Assembly: GCF_014839805.1 (NCBI RefSeq)
Contig: NC_051118.1
Coordinates: 2,418,001 to 2,482,000, forward strand
Length of the DNA: 64,000 nt
Direction of reading: 5' to 3'
DNA from: Manduca sexta
Lineage: Eukaryota; Arthropoda; Insecta; Lepidoptera; Sphingidae
Below, piece by piece: positions 1 through 11,467 of this stretch. Made by a program: the position numbers and the translations under genes. Below the pieces are notes generated by a model. The model saw nothing but the letters and a program-made list of their open reading frames with translations. It had not been told where the DNA came from and did no database searches. Within the stretch, counting starts at the first letter, position 1. The number at the start of each line of letters is the position of its first letter.

Positions 1-412
1 ACAACGACACGAGTATTATAATATATAGTAATAAACCATACAGACACGATCGCGATATCTGACCCTAGCCTACGGTTGGCTGTGATAGGTAATATTCAGT
101 ATTTTGTGATAGTAGATGCAATTAAGGTGGTGGTATAAACAAGATAATATAAGATGTAATTCGAAGTCCGATGGTTTTGCGAACGACTTATCATCGTTTA
201 ATTGAGTCAAATACTCTTCGTTGTGCCTTACAATGTTTAAGTAGACGCTACGACCCATTTATATACTGCTTTGTGTAGTAGCCAAGTTGTTTACAAGCAT
301 TTACGTTTCAAGTCCCATCAAACACGTCATATGACCTTGTTTTTACGCGCTCGAATGGTGATAATCTACCACTACCTTTATATCTCGAGAGATACTTTTA
401 ATCCTATCTTAC

Positions 413-3053
413 CTCTAACTAAATCAATTTCTTCCTTAGTAAATGCTGGCAGGTTTGACTCACTATATCCTTTTGCCTTGCTGTTCTCAGCCATGATTTT
501 TTCTATAACCGGCGGCCAGCCGCCCTCCTTTGAATATATTGGGTGGGAGTAACGACCTGCCTATAAAAAAAATATTTAAGACCCTTCGCTAAACAATCAC
601 TATAAATTGTGAAAACACGAATTAATAATAATAATAAGGCCGCAGGGGGCAGCTTAGTAGCGAGCCAACAGTGAGCGGCGACATCGCGTTCCCTAATTCT
701 GTGGGAGCTAAGTGAGACCTTATGACCCCTGGCTTTGCCCAAATTGCCCGGTTAAAAGTAGAAATCGCAAGAGCTAAGAATCTTATCTCTAGGGTAGAAG
801 TGCTCAATCTGCGTGATCGGAAATCTGTTCCGGGACGTGACAGCGACTGCGACGCTATTGTGAAATCGGTGCACACATCTTGACATCCTTAAGTCATGCA
901 CATCGAAGTTGCATCCTTGGCTTATGCCACTTATAGATGCTTATATAGTGAGGGGCAAGTTACCGTCTTCCTTGAGTATAAAAGATTGAGACGTTTTACT
1001 TGGCAGCGTCTCGTTGTCTCAATAAATAGCCCAGCAACCAGACCAGCTAGATTCCATCCATAGACCTAGTATAATTCCTATATTCTCTGCGATAGTCCCC
1101 GCACCTTGCAAGCGCTGTCTTTGACCTATTTCCTCCAGTACAGCCAAAGAGAGCACTTGCATATTGTAATGTGTCTAAGTGTTGGCTCCGTGTCCCCACG
1201 CAAGTCTTACAGAAGAACCGTCCTTCATGCAATGATTTCCCGCAGGAAAGTACAATATAAAATTAACACAAGTTTATTGTCAAAAGGTAAATAAAATTGA
1301 CATCACAGAAATATGAAATGTCAAAATGACCGTGTATGGAACATATATTATTGAAGTATTGGATATTAAATTATAATCATTCTCTTACCATGTACTCTCT
1401 GGCTGTTTCCGTTATTTCCTCATCTTCAGGTGTGAACGGTTCGTACCATATCAAATGATTGGCCAGGGATAATTCACCTGGAATAAATAATAATACTAAA
1501 TAAGAAATATATCCTGAAGGACAGTACGGTCGAGTCTGTCGGGCATGCCGTCGTCCTGGGGAATCAATCAAGCATGTGATTACCGGTTGTTCGTATCTTG
1601 CTAATGGCGAGTATACAACAGTATAGACACAACCTTAAAGCCAAGATCATACACCAGCAAATGGCTCTTCGCTATGGCCTTGTGTCTCCTGAAGTACTAT
1701 ATTGCCAGTATGTACGACAGTTCTCGAAAATGATCATTAAATGCTGTATTGGGATCGATCTATTGTCAAAGATGGGACTATCACAATATCAGGCATATTA
1801 TTGCCAATAAGCCTCATATTGTGATAGTAGATCGATGTCGGTCCAGGAAATACTTGTTGGTGTCATCATTCCGTGTGACGATAACCTTGTTAAGGCCGAG
1901 AAAGAGAAAATGTCAAAATATTTAGACTGGGCACAAGAGGTTACTAACATGTGGGATGTGGACTTTACAGTAATGGTCTCGTTTGTCGTTTCTGCGCATG
2001 GTTTGATACTAAAGAGCCTCGAGCAATATCTTCAGCAGCTCTCAATTGGTCGTTGCGTCGGAGGCTAGATGCAGAAGGCAGTATTGCTGGACACGGCACG
2101 CATTGTGAGGAGATTCCTCACTTTGAATGCCTAACCGCCTTTGGCTTGGGTCTTAAGCTCCGCCGTCGGAGGCTGATTCATTTTTTATATTTATTTAAAA
2201 TGTAAACAAAGATACTTTCAAAATAAAGAGTAATCATATAATAATAATATCAGCCCTGTATTATATATACTGTCTGGAGTAAACACTTATCAGAAACTAG
2301 GGTCCAAAGCATAATAAAATGTTCTGGATGATTATGAAATAGATTGATTTTTTTTCTTTATTATATCTACTATACATCGGTTTGTGAACAAGTATCAAAC
2401 AATAAAAATGTCCAGTAATACCTGTCATTAATAGAAAAACGACAAGCATACATGGTTTAAAGAATAAAGAGGGGATTACAAATGGGGGAGATGTTTGGGT
2501 CAATGGTTCAAATCACAAAATACAAGTTGTAGTTTTGCGATCGTTATGCTTTAGTCTATACACATTTGGACTAACCATGGTACTTCGGCCTGAACTCCTT
2601 ATCATAAATTCTCCACGCTTTAGCGTGGGCCATAAGGACGTTCTTGGCGCAGAGGTGGGCGCCCACGTCAGGGTTTACAATAGCCGGTGCCATAGATCCA
2701 GTGTTGTATGGCACGTCGCACATGATCAAGGGTTCGTTGATGGTGATCCAGGTCTTCACCCTGTCTCCGAATAGGGAGAAGGCGATGCGAGCGTAGTTCC
2801 CGAACCAGTTCACGATGAGGGGGTTAGTCCAGCCACCTGGAAACGATTTAGCTGGTAAGGAAGTTTTCCAGCATTGGCTCAAGGGATGGTAATGACGATC
2901 TATCGAAAGCATCTATCGTGTTATGTTATATCTATCTATACTTATAATAAATCTGTAGAGAGGTCAATTCTGTATATGAAATATATTTCCAAAATAACTA
3001 TCAGGGGGTGATTAGGGATCGATACTGACGCCAAAAATGCAATTAGTAAAATT

Positions 3054-3086
<33 letters not shown>

Positions 3087-4594
3087 ATAACCGTTATAGA
3101 AACAAAAACTACTCGATGGATTTTAACGAAACTTGGTACAATTATTTTTCATACTCCTGAGCTGGTTATAGTATACTTTTCATCACGCTACAATTAATAG
3201 GAACAGAGCAGTGAAGGGAAATGTTGGGAAAACGGGAGAAGTTACTCCATTTTTAAGCATCCATCGCGTGTGCAACGTTAATGGTTAAAAGTTCCTTCGA
3301 TTTCACCAGGATCCCATCATCAGACCCTGACCGGACAATCGGACCACCTGCATACCACCATACATTAAAAAAACATCCCGAGAAATTGAGCACCTCCTCC
3401 ATTTTTGAAGTCTGAAATCCACGCGGGCGAAGCTGCGGGCGGAAGCTAGTAATAAATAAAATGATATGTAAGAAGGTATATTTTACTTTTAAATCCAGAG
3501 AGGTCTTTTACTTCTTATGTATTTACTTACCTACAGACCATTAGATATATAGTCAACAGTGATGGTAGTAGTTAGGTAAAGTCAGCAGAATAATCAAAAA
3601 TATTTTAAGAATGCAGCAAGAAACAATCTTACCTAGATCCTGTAGACTTTGCGGCAGATCCCAGTGGTACAGCGTCACCATCGGCTGAATTCCTTTCTCA
3701 AGAAGTCCGTCGATCACGTTGTTGTAGTAGTTAAGTCCGTCCTCGCTGATCTTGTTAGCGAAACCGTTCGGCAGCAGTCGCGTCCATGCTATAGATATGC
3801 GATAGAAGTGCAAGCCAAGATCTGCGGTCATCTCGACGTCCCGTCTCCAGAGGTGGTAGGAGTCGCAGGCCACATCTCCGGTGGATCTGTCGGCGATGAG
3901 TTCAGGCTTATCACGAACCAGCCTGTCCCATATATTTTCGGATTTATCTGCAACAAAATTGATTTGTATTTTAATCGCATTTTCGGAATTGTTAAAGGGG
4001 ACCAGCTGGAGCAGATTGAATAAAATAAACTGGCAATGCAGAGCTTCCATAGGTCTACATCTAATTAATACTACACTGTATTGATATTAAATGTAACAGC
4101 TCATGTAATAGAGCCCTTCGTTTAAGTTTTATTCATGGTGCTTTACAACTGGCTATCTACATGTAAACGTCCCTATAATACTTGAGGTAAAATGCTCGGT
4201 GTCATAAAATACATGCCACAGCTGATCCTGGCTTACAGGAGTTCAGTGGCGGGAAAAGTACACTGTATTGAACGTCAGTTCGAGTGTAGTCTTTGGTCTC
4301 AAATAATATTTTCACACGTTTTTATCTATTGGATTCCATACACACGCTGTTGCTTATTGTCGATAAACAATACACTTCTATCTATAATACTAACTAAATC
4401 AGGAGTTATAATGACTGTCAGATTTATAATAAGGGTGGTTCTCGGTTAAACGAAGAAGGGCTGCTCGGCGGCGTTGACTGTACCTACCACTGACATTCCA
4501 AGCGCCTTCCACCTGGTACGCTGCTGATGCGGCCCCGAACTGGAACCCTGGGGGGAAGTCCAGGTCCTCGCATGTTACTGTTACTGCCAACAAG
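413..4594 (-). CDS. GH1 beta-glucosidase / myrosinase-like, gene B left copy (partial)
   Basis: Minus-strand exons: 4488-4594, 3633-3947, 2576-2836, 1389-1477 and 413-560, all with GT-AG introns; exons 6-8 lie beyond the window start. Exon 1 ends a short hydrophobic stretch (LLAVTVTC) and carries the GH1 N-terminal signature [16 protein letters not shown]. Exon 2 has LYHWDLPQ. Exon 3 has TINEP with the acid/base Glu. Exon 4 encodes [11 protein letters not shown] and exon 5 [16 protein letters not shown]. Family knowledge: GH1 enzymes retain configuration and cleave beta-D-glucosides; insect members are mostly secreted gut enzymes. Compared with the right copy the visible protein is the same except near the end of exon 5 (EIDLVR here, EIEFVR there). 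The Met exon was not found. Probably an allele of 37461-44891. Confidence 0.9.
620..1080. repeat. Repeat-like block in intron 4, shared by genes B and C
   Basis: This block, starting at an AAT trinucleotide run, is found again at 40955-41415 (mirror) and about 53290-53715 (gene C intron 4). It contains no credible gene. It was probably an old transposable element fragment already present when gene B and gene C duplicated, since it occupies the same intron in both. Class not recognised. Confidence 0.5.
1510..2205 (+). mobile_element. LINE 3' relic, REL-type (R2/R4-like) candidate, intron 3 of gene B
   Basis: In plus-strand reading with frame breaks, the segment encodes a CCHC finger (C-x2-C-x8-H-x4-C, starting at about 1528 with CRAC). 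It is followed by [15 protein letters not shown] and later [20 protein letters not shown]. This order is typical of the C-terminal part of insect non-LTR retrotransposons with a restriction-like endonuclease. Several stops and frameshifts make it a relic. It lies antisense inside gene B intron 3; the mirror copy is at about 39835-40530. Clade is inferred only. Confidence 0.65.
2240..2310 (+). repeat. SINE tail fragment
   Basis: Contains the ATCAGCCCTGTATTATATA tail motif of the SINE family seen complete at 11468-11787, adjacent to an ATAATAATA run. Only the tail is present. Confidence 0.4.
2935..3449 (+). mobile_element. Non-autonomous Helitron in intron 2 of gene B (left)
   Basis: Begins TCTATACTTATAATAAATC and ends with a GC-rich hairpin (GCGGGCGAAGCTGCGGGC) followed by GGAAGCTAG and a T, the classic Helitron 3' end with insertion between A and T. 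An internal CTGT microsatellite lies at about 3055-3087. No Rep/helicase coding. The right-arm allele at 38607-39104 is shorter, mainly because of the microsatellite. Confidence 0.85.
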
Positions 4595-4926
4595 CTGGGG
4601 AATTATTTTATATTATATACAACGCTGATTTTTAATGTTAAAGAGTTACATCTATGTCAATTAAAAGATTTGGGATTGTGATATATTATACGTTCTTCCA
4701 GATTCACTAGATTTTTAAAAAAAGGTTTATTATTTCCTCAAGAATCCAACTCACCGAAGATTCTACTGGTAGGAGTTCAAGCTATTAAATATTTCTATAA
4801 GACTGATAAGATAGGAAATGGTTGATAATACATGGTCACTCGATCAAAAAACACCAAGTTATCAGCATGTTTGTCTATTTTGTATAAAACAACTTAAAAA
4901 CCAGGAATCACGTTTTCTTTAAAAAT

Positions 4927-5462
4927 ACTGGCCAAGTGCGAGTCGGACTCGCGCACCGAGGGTTCTATACAAACCTGTAGGTAAGTAAAAGTTCACTCAT
5001 CACGACAATCGAGTCATAGTTATGGTATATTTATTGCAAAATTAAATCCATAATATTACAATATGGATATGGATATGGATATGGAAGAGCATAAATTAAA
5101 GATATAGGTTTAAAAATTTAAGGTTTTCGGAATTTTTCCTTTATATGTGCTATAAAACCTTGGTTCATACCAAGTTTCAAGATTCTAGGTCGCCTGGAGT
5201 ACCCTGTATGTTTTGATTCCCTCGCGAGTTTCGAAAATTTGCGATATTAACGGCTGCATCTTTTGATTGCGTTGGCTTAGAAGTTTGATTTTTTCACAGC
5301 TCTAAGAGACAGTAGACTTGAATATTTATTATAAATTTCAGCTTAATACCTCTACGCATTCCTGAGATATAGGGCCTTGACAGACGATCGGGCGGACGGA
5401 CGGAAAACAAAGTGATCCTATAAGGGTTCCGTTTTATCCTTTTGAGGTATGGAACCCTAAAA
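4927..5462 (+). repeat. Dispersed lepidopteran-type repeat (GGGTTCCG family)
   Basis: Starts CTGGCCAAGTGCGAGTCGGACTCG and ends with CCGTTTTATCC...GAGGTATGGAACCCTAAAA. The family is common in moth and butterfly genomes, as I recall it, but I cannot name it with certainty. It contains a short GGATAT run at about 5063. It abuts a mariner fragment. Mirror copy at 36594-37131. Confidence 0.6.
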
Positions 5463-5675
5463 ACCACCTCCCAGCCAGGGTAGTATTTTTAGCTGAAGGG
5501 TTAACGACGTGTGGGGTGTAGCGTTATCGAGATGAATGACCATATCCTTCCTATTTATCATAATCTCATTCGGTGTTGGCAGTAGAGATCGCAAACGATG
5601 GTTTTGTCCAGCGGTAATAGTTCTTAATGAACAATGCTCTTCCAATCCCTCCACACACGTAGCAACACCTTATTG
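5463..5675 (-). pseudogene. mariner-like transposase fragment (left)
   Basis: The minus strand reads ...MVIHLDNATPHTSLT..., matching the DNA-x-PHTS block around the second catalytic Asp of mariner/Tc1 transposases. Only about 60 residues remain. The piece is squeezed between the GGGTTCCG repeat and an R1-like LINE, so it is a nested remnant without function. Confidence 0.7.
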
Positions 5676-6660
5676 TGAGTTAACGCAGATTTTGCCACAC
5701 TCTGCAGCGGGCGATCAGGGCGTACCGCACGGTCTCGTTTGAGGCGGCTTGCCTGGTGGCCGGATTCCTGCCCTGGGTTCTGGACGCCAGAGCCCTGTCA
5801 AGTCTTTCACTGGCGAGAGGATACGTTCAGTCGCGGGTAGCGTCCGATCCTGAAGGAGGTGGAGGCTATAAGAGCCTCCCTACGGCGAGCCGCTGTGGAG
5901 GAGTGGCGTCTCAGGCTGGAAGCCCCGTCAGCGAGGCTCCGGACCATCGTGGCTGTGCGGCCTGTCTTTGCCTAGTGGCTGGACACTGGACAGGTGCCAC
6001 GGTGGGGCAACCTTTCGGTTGACACGGGTACTCACTCACATGACTGCTTCGGTGAGTATCTGTGCCGGATTGTGGGTACGGAGGTGTCGGCCTTGTGTCA
6101 CCATTGTGACAACTGCCCGCTAGATGCGGCTCAACACACCTTACAGTTGTGTCCAGCCTGAGACGAAGAGCGCAGCGCTCTCAGATCAGCCGTCGAAGGA
6201 GATCTCTCGCTGCTGCCTTGGTCGCTTCCACAGTCGGCAGCCAGAGGTCCTGGCGTGCGGTGGTCCACTTCTGCGAGGTGGTCATCTCGCAGAAGGAGGG
6301 TGCCGAAAGGGATCGGGAAAAGGAGGATCCCTCCTGCCGCCAGAGGAGACGTAGGAGGCGCCGGGTGGACAACTGACCGGCGCCTCCTACCCTATGGATT
6401 GGGGGCGTTTGGAGAATTCCACCACGGTATCCCCTACCTGTCGTAAAAGGCGACTAATAGAGGCCACGATGGGGGTCGTCGGCGGGCAGCAGGGGGCTGT
6501 CCGCCCTAGTGCATTTTTGTGCGTCTTTGCAGTTTGCACAATTTTCGGTTGACCCCTTGGATGGACGGCAGCATGCAGTTGACCTCATGCTGCGGTAGAC
6601 ACCGAGGGCGTCCTTCGGTGCGCGGGGGCTTCTGAGCCTAATACTAATTTTATGTCGATC
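5676..6660 (+). mobile_element. R1-clade-like LINE, 5'-truncated 3' end (left)
   Basis: Broken plus-strand frames encode the C-terminus of a LINE ORF2. First comes a segment with VAGFLPWVLDARALSSLSLARGY. Next is a CCHC knuckle (CHHC, then H-TLQL-C) followed by P-A and an in-frame TGA where the other arm has Trp. Then a frame shift leads to WRAVVHFCEVVISQKEGAERD and an Arg-rich tail ending at about 6374. This order matches R1-like elements of Lepidoptera. The 3' untranslated part follows to about 6660. Dead copy. Confidence 0.75.
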
Positions 6661-6944
6661 TTGCTTAACGTTTTCAAAAACGGCCTCTTTTTATTCTTCT
6701 TCTCTCCTCGCCTATTATTGTGTATGATTTATTTCATATTATACTTAATCTTTACGAATATTACGATTACATTACGATTCATGCCCTTACGAGATTATTG
6801 AGATTATTCTTATCGAAAAGCAATAAAAATATATATTACAATGCTTTATATCTAAGATTTGGTTGATAAAAAATTATAACACCACAATGAAAGTTAATAG
6901 CAATAAGTTTATAACCCTCTATTACATGGAGCAATTATCTAGCA

Positions 6945-7110
6945 CGCACAGCGTTGAACGTCTACTTGCAGGGCGGAGAGACGATATGAACAAGGTCGCA
7001 TGCTGGATGTTGACTGCTGTTAACAGGTCCGCCTGGAAATCTTTAGGGGAGGCCTATGTTCAGCAGTGGACCTCCAAAGACTGATGATGATGAAATTAGC
7101 TGGCGAAATA
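6945..7110 (-). repeat. Dispersed CCACTGCTGAACATAGGCC repeat (left)
   Basis: Carries the GGAC/GGTCCACTGCTGAACATAGG motif and the segment with CCTGGAAATCTTTAGGGGAGG. Homologues are at 34355-34515, 49785-49965 and 61510-61690. In all of them it marks the same place of the intergenic unit, so it was copied with the tandem duplications. Confidence 0.55.
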
Positions 7111-7267
7111 TAGATCTTCAACCGTATGTTTTAATAATGCCATTAGCATTTGTTTTAAAGGATCACCAAGTGCTACCCTTCGAAAAACATCGTAAAAATT
7201 GGCCGTCACACACCATTAGTATTGCATTACCTTTTAGTTTACTTCTTTTACGTCATTTTATAATTTA

Positions 7268-7533
7268 CTGCCTCGGTGGCGTAGTTGTATTGCATGTCCG
7301 GTACAATAGCGCTCTGAGGTCCTGGGTTCGAATCCCCGGTCGGGCAAAGTGATATTTGGGTTTTTCTGCTTAGCCCGGAGTCTGGAATTTGTGCCCGACA
7401 TGGCGATAGGCTCGCCCCCTATCACATCATGGGACGGAACATACTTGACGAAAAGTGGGTGCCCTAGTTGCGCCTCTGCATACCCCTTCGGGGATAAATG
7501 CGTGATGTTATGTATGTATGTATGTATTTTATA
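7268..7533 (+). mobile_element. tRNA-derived SINE, family 1 (left arm)
   Basis: The head carries an A-box-like TGGCGTAGTTG and a B box GGTTCGAATCC at tRNA spacing. The body has TATGGCGATAGGCTCGCC-type sequence and CCCTTCGGGGATAAA, and the tail is (ATGT)n. It is a SINE and not a tRNA gene, because no cloverleaf 3' half or acceptor stem closes. Mirror copy at 33908-34187. Confidence 0.85.
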
Positions 7534-9368
7534 AATTAAGATAATTATTGAATCGAATATTTTTCTAAATTGGTATAAATTTTCGATGAACAATAGCTCA
7601 ATGGTAATAATCGATGAACAATAGCTCAATGGTATTTTAATAAACCAGTTGAAGATCCCTTGTTTCGAATTTTTAATTTTATTTTCTGTCAATTTCAGGT
7701 ACCTAGGTAAGGTATAATTTAACACGTAGATACAGAAGTATGTACTTCTGCTAAATCTAACGGAGCACCTCCCCTCCCCTGCCTCGACGGGGATCTGCCT
7801 TTCGACGCTCTAGAGTGTGCATATCGGATTCCGAAGAAGCCATTATTATGTCGACTGTCCAGCGATGCTCTTTTCTCACCAGTTTTACTTTATGAAAGCT
7901 CCTTACGAGGAGTGGCACGTACCACCGAAAAAGAAGCGACCTTCATCTTCGCCCGACGCATCTTTGACAATTCGATTATAATTCGGTTGGATCGGGCCTG
8001 TGTCCAGGTAAAACTGCACTTTTATTGTATAATAACGAAGGATACTTGAATCTCTCCTAGTCAAACTGCAGCACGATGGTCAATCTCAAATGAAATCAGC
8101 CAGGTACGCAGGAAATAGTATAGTGCACAAGTGTGTGCACTATATACAGGTGCACTCTGTGTTTTTTCACTCACGTAGTCCGATAAGACGGCTATCCAAC
8201 ATGACCGGAGAAAAATCAGATCCAAGATCAACGGCTTTACGTACTGCCGAGGCACGGGGATCACACCACTGAATTCCCGACTTCGAGCTACGACTAAGTA
8301 ATTCTTGAGATGGAAAAATTCAGTCACAATTATTTTCGGTCCGACCTGGGATTACCAACCATAATCAATAACTAAGTTCTCGAATTGTACGCTGGCTACT
8401 AGAGTATACATTGATGATAAATAATTTTTGAACTTATATTTTATATACTGCAATTAGATATTGTGATAGCAAGTAACTACTATCGATTTCTGCAAACTAC
8501 ATAATAAAATTTATGTATAAGATAAAAATCCAGCAATGCGGCAAATCATTATCCATCCATTAAAAATTGCTCCTAGACGGCTTCATCGACGGTTGGACAT
8601 TAAACGATATCAGGCACCATCAAAAACAATAGGAAAAGAGTAATTACAAGATGTTGATATTACTGCTGGTCTACAAATGCTTTAAAAATGACAGCCTTTA
8701 TAATTTACAGTATGAGTAATTATGAAAGAAGACCCAAAATATCCACTAAGTACAGCTGTTATTAACCTTTTACACGTGTGTGAGCTTCTATAATAGCGTC
8801 CATGCATGACTCAAAACTAGGTTTTGATCTGGTTATACCTGCGTCCCTTCAGGGTACATGCCCTAGACACTCTCAGAAATGTTAGGTTATTCCGCAGACT
8901 ACATGGTGCTGCAGTATCAGTTCAAGGTGGCGTCTTAGAAATACCATCGAAGCAATTACAAATTTCAAATCATTCTGAGCTGTGAAAGTAATTCGCACCT
9001 TTAGAATTACAATGACGCAAGTGAAAAAAAACATCAAATTAACTTTAGTATAATTACCAAAAGTCGTTGTTGCATTCGATAGATGCACTTTTCAAATGTG
9101 GATTATAAAGTCAGTTTTAAAGATGCGATATGAAAAGAGCTTATGGTGTTCACACGCCTGAATAGATCTTCCTAAATAACAGCTAAGAACGATTTTGATC
9201 ACAGCTTTAAAAGAAAAAAGGCATCAAAATCGTTCGTTTGGGAGTTACGATGCGTCAGACCAACAAATACACAAATACTCAAAATTAAAACATCCTTTTC
9301 CGTCGGTGGTTATTTACTTACGAAATTAGCTTACAGTATAGATGCCAGTGGCAAAGGGTTCATATAAC

Positions 9369-9693
9369 GAATATGTGGCGAATCAATGTAAGAAAGAGGC
9401 TGCTCGAAGTCCCGTCGACTCGCACTAAGACTGCTCAATTTGCTCCAGTGCTAAGAGCCATAAACATAATTAATGAAGTTGGGCGGAATATAGATATCTT
9501 TAATTGTACACTGACGGAATTCATAAGGGTAACTATAGAAACTCTAACCAATAATGTATCGACCATATGAAATAACTATGCATAACTATCTGTATCTGAA
9601 TTGGCTATATGACAATGTAAATATAATCGCAATGGGTGTAACTCCTGTAAGATTATATTTAATAAATAAATAAATAAATAAATAATAAATAAC
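9369..9693 (+). mobile_element. Non-LTR retrotransposon 3' end, private to the left arm, with TSD
   Basis: A 325-base insertion flanked by a short ATAAC repeat (9364-9368 and 9689-9693), ending in (TAAA)n. It encodes the end of an ORF2 (KRLLEVPSTRTKTAQFAP, then NIDIFNCTLTEFIR), a block seen at the C-terminus of insect LINE ORF2 proteins. The right arm has one ATAAC at 32084-32088 and no insertion; the unit upstream of gene C is also empty. Confidence 0.8.
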
Positions 9694-10284
9694 TCGTTTC
9701 CTTTCGACTTCTCTTTAAGTAGAATTTAATTATCATTAGAACGATTTGCAAGCCTTTTATGCATATTAGATCCTATATATTGTGGCGGGTTATATGGAAA
9801 ATATCACCTTTTGCCACTGATGTATACACGAAATTATTTATTATAAAATTTAATTTTAAATCTCACCTGAGGAGGACCACGTTTGAAGAAATCATGGCGA
9901 AAACTGTACTCAGTATTCAACGTTATTCATGCTTCTACTCAGGTATCACGTTCGGCAATAATTATTGGAAAGATTTAAAAACCTTATGTTTGTTTGTTGT
10001 AACTATTTTACGAGTGATAATATTTGATGGATTTTTGACATCTCTGAGATTAGACTTTATTGTATGTGCATAAAATATATAATTATTTCAAATTAAAGAA
10101 AAAATAGACGCATACTACACACTTATGACAAAAATACCATATTTTGAAGGTTATTAAGTCTTGTAAATATTCGTCCCTGTTTCACTGGTTATTAATTCTG
10201 TGAATTTTTGTAATATATATTTCTTCTAATTTAATAGAAGACCCATTTTTATTATTCTGTCCTAGCACGTGTTCTTTTGAACTG

Positions 10285-10550
10285 CTTTGAATGACGAGAC
10301 GATCTTGCCGTTCGCCTTATGGTAAGCGATACGACCGCCCATAAACAGTAGAAACACCATCCAACACCATGAATTTCAAAGTATTGTTTAGTATTCCACA
10401 GTGCTCGCCATCCTGAGACATGAGATGTTAAGTCTTAATATGTTCTATAGTTACACTGGCTACAATGTTCTTCAAACCGCAACAAAGACATTGCTGTGGT
10501 ACCTACCCAGGCTGACTCTCACATATGAGAGACATACCGCCAGTTAAGTA
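10285..10550 (-). repeat. Dispersed ATGACGAGACGA repeat (left arm)
   Basis: Contains TGAATGACGAGACGATCTTGCC, CCCATAAACAGTAGAAACACC and the ACACTGGCTACAATG end. It is widespread in lepidopteran genomes as I recall; I do not know a secure family name. Further copies are at 16770-17070, 31235-31505, 45605-45785 and 47490-47765. Confidence 0.65.
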
Positions 10551-10702
10551 GTAGGTAGTAAGTATGTTTTGTTAGTGTACTGGAAAATGCAATGTATTTT
10601 AAACAAAGTCGAGGACGAAGCCTATCTAACTGCCCCACCGTGGACGATAAGTAAGTTTATGGTTATTGACAATGGTCTTATCTTGTTTAAGTATATTATA
10701 TA

Positions 10703-10870
10703 CTAGTTTTTGCCTGCGGCTCCGCCCGCGTGAAAAAGTTTGCACAGAATAAAAAGTATACTGAGCACTCAGGAGTAATGTAGCTTCTTATCAGTGAAAA
10801 AATCAAAATTGGTTTAGTAGATGATGACATAAGCGCGATCAAACAAAACAGCTATATTTATCAGCATGGA
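10703..10870 (-). mobile_element. Short Helitron (left arm)
   Basis: Starts on the plus strand with CTAG and the GC-rich hairpin TGCCTGCGGCTCCGCCCGCG. Mirror at about 30890-31075; relatives at 47178-47324 and 58734-59135, all in the same part of the intergenic unit. Confidence 0.7.
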
Positions 10871-11467
10871 TAGATTTGAAATATAGAGTCATGATATCTA
10901 TGTTGTGCGAGGTAAGAAATTTAATTCGAGTTAAGAAAAAAACATCGAAAGCCTAGTTCGGATTGGAACGGACTGCCGCGACGCATGTCCGCTGGTTCAA
11001 CACTAGGGCACACACCATTGACTTTTCGAAGGTTTATATAGCTGTTTATTGTTAGAATCAGGTTGTATTTTGTTTATCAATTATCGTTCGCTTTATCGGT
11101 GAAGGACTGTGCTTGCTAATCCTTTTTTAGAATTGTAAAATTGGACACATGTTTCGGCAGATCGTTTCATTCACAATAATATTATCATGTATCGTGGTAG
11201 TTTTGATCATCAAAAGTATTTATATTGAGTAGGTTGATCTGTGCCCAGCAGGCAGGTACCTTATCAGTACCTAGTACAAGTTATATATGAATTTAAATAA
11301 AACTGATTTGCGGATTTTATCACGGGTTTTATATTGTAATTTTGTTCCTGACGTTTCGAAGGTCTTCGGCGAAAAAATTTGTAAATATATTAGTAAATAC
11401 CGCGATAAAATCAACAGAATAGTTTTATTTTAATATCGTAACATTTGCGTAAACATAAGAAATAATT

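Larger units (their letters stand above)
7720..10560. repeat. Intergenic duplication unit, left-arm copy
   Basis: Non-coding DNA upstream of gene B that recurs at 31200-33710, 47470-49660 (upstream of gene C) and 59250-60470 (upstream of gene D) in the same order relative to the next gene. It shows that the tandem array arose by duplicating gene plus 5' flank. An 88-codon open frame at 8061-8327 is kept in two copies, but it lies in a known-looking dispersed repeat (GTGCACACACTTGTGCACTA), so I do not call a gene. 8340-9360 shows nothing else I recognise. Confidence 0.75.
1..11258. repeat. Left arm of a large inverted duplication
   Basis: This stretch is repeated in reverse complement at 30528-42038. 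Base 1 pairs with about 42038 and base 11258 with 30528. The match runs through exons, introns, intergenic DNA and repeats, with scattered SNPs and small indels. It continues to the first base, so the repeat extends beyond the window. Differences from the other arm include an extra retrotransposon fragment here (9369-9693), a longer CTGT microsatellite at about 3055-3087, and absence of the 591-base insertion found at 34959-35549. The same collinear set of markers (gene B exons 1-5, Helitron, LINEs, mariner piece, SINE) is found in both arms. Most likely the two arms are alleles. Confidence 0.95.

Noticed and set aside
1835..2068. 77-codon open frame as a host gene
   Set aside because: The residues match the C-terminal region of insect LINEs, and the frame is one piece of a broken element.
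3649..4023. Long antisense open frame over GH1 exon 2, repeated at 24837, 38081, 51495 and 63324
   Set aside because: It mirrors a conserved coding exon and is explained by codon composition of the sense strand. It has no features of its own.
7268..7345. tRNA-like sequence with A and B boxes (also at 16041, 34110, 54800 and 60945)
   Set aside because: The 3' half does not fold as a tRNA, and each copy continues into the same SINE body.
8061..8327. 88-codon open frame on the minus strand, kept in the right arm (33110-33376)
   Set aside because: Both arms are near-identical copies, so conservation means little. The third copy at 49244 is frameshifted and the sequence looks like a dispersed repeat.
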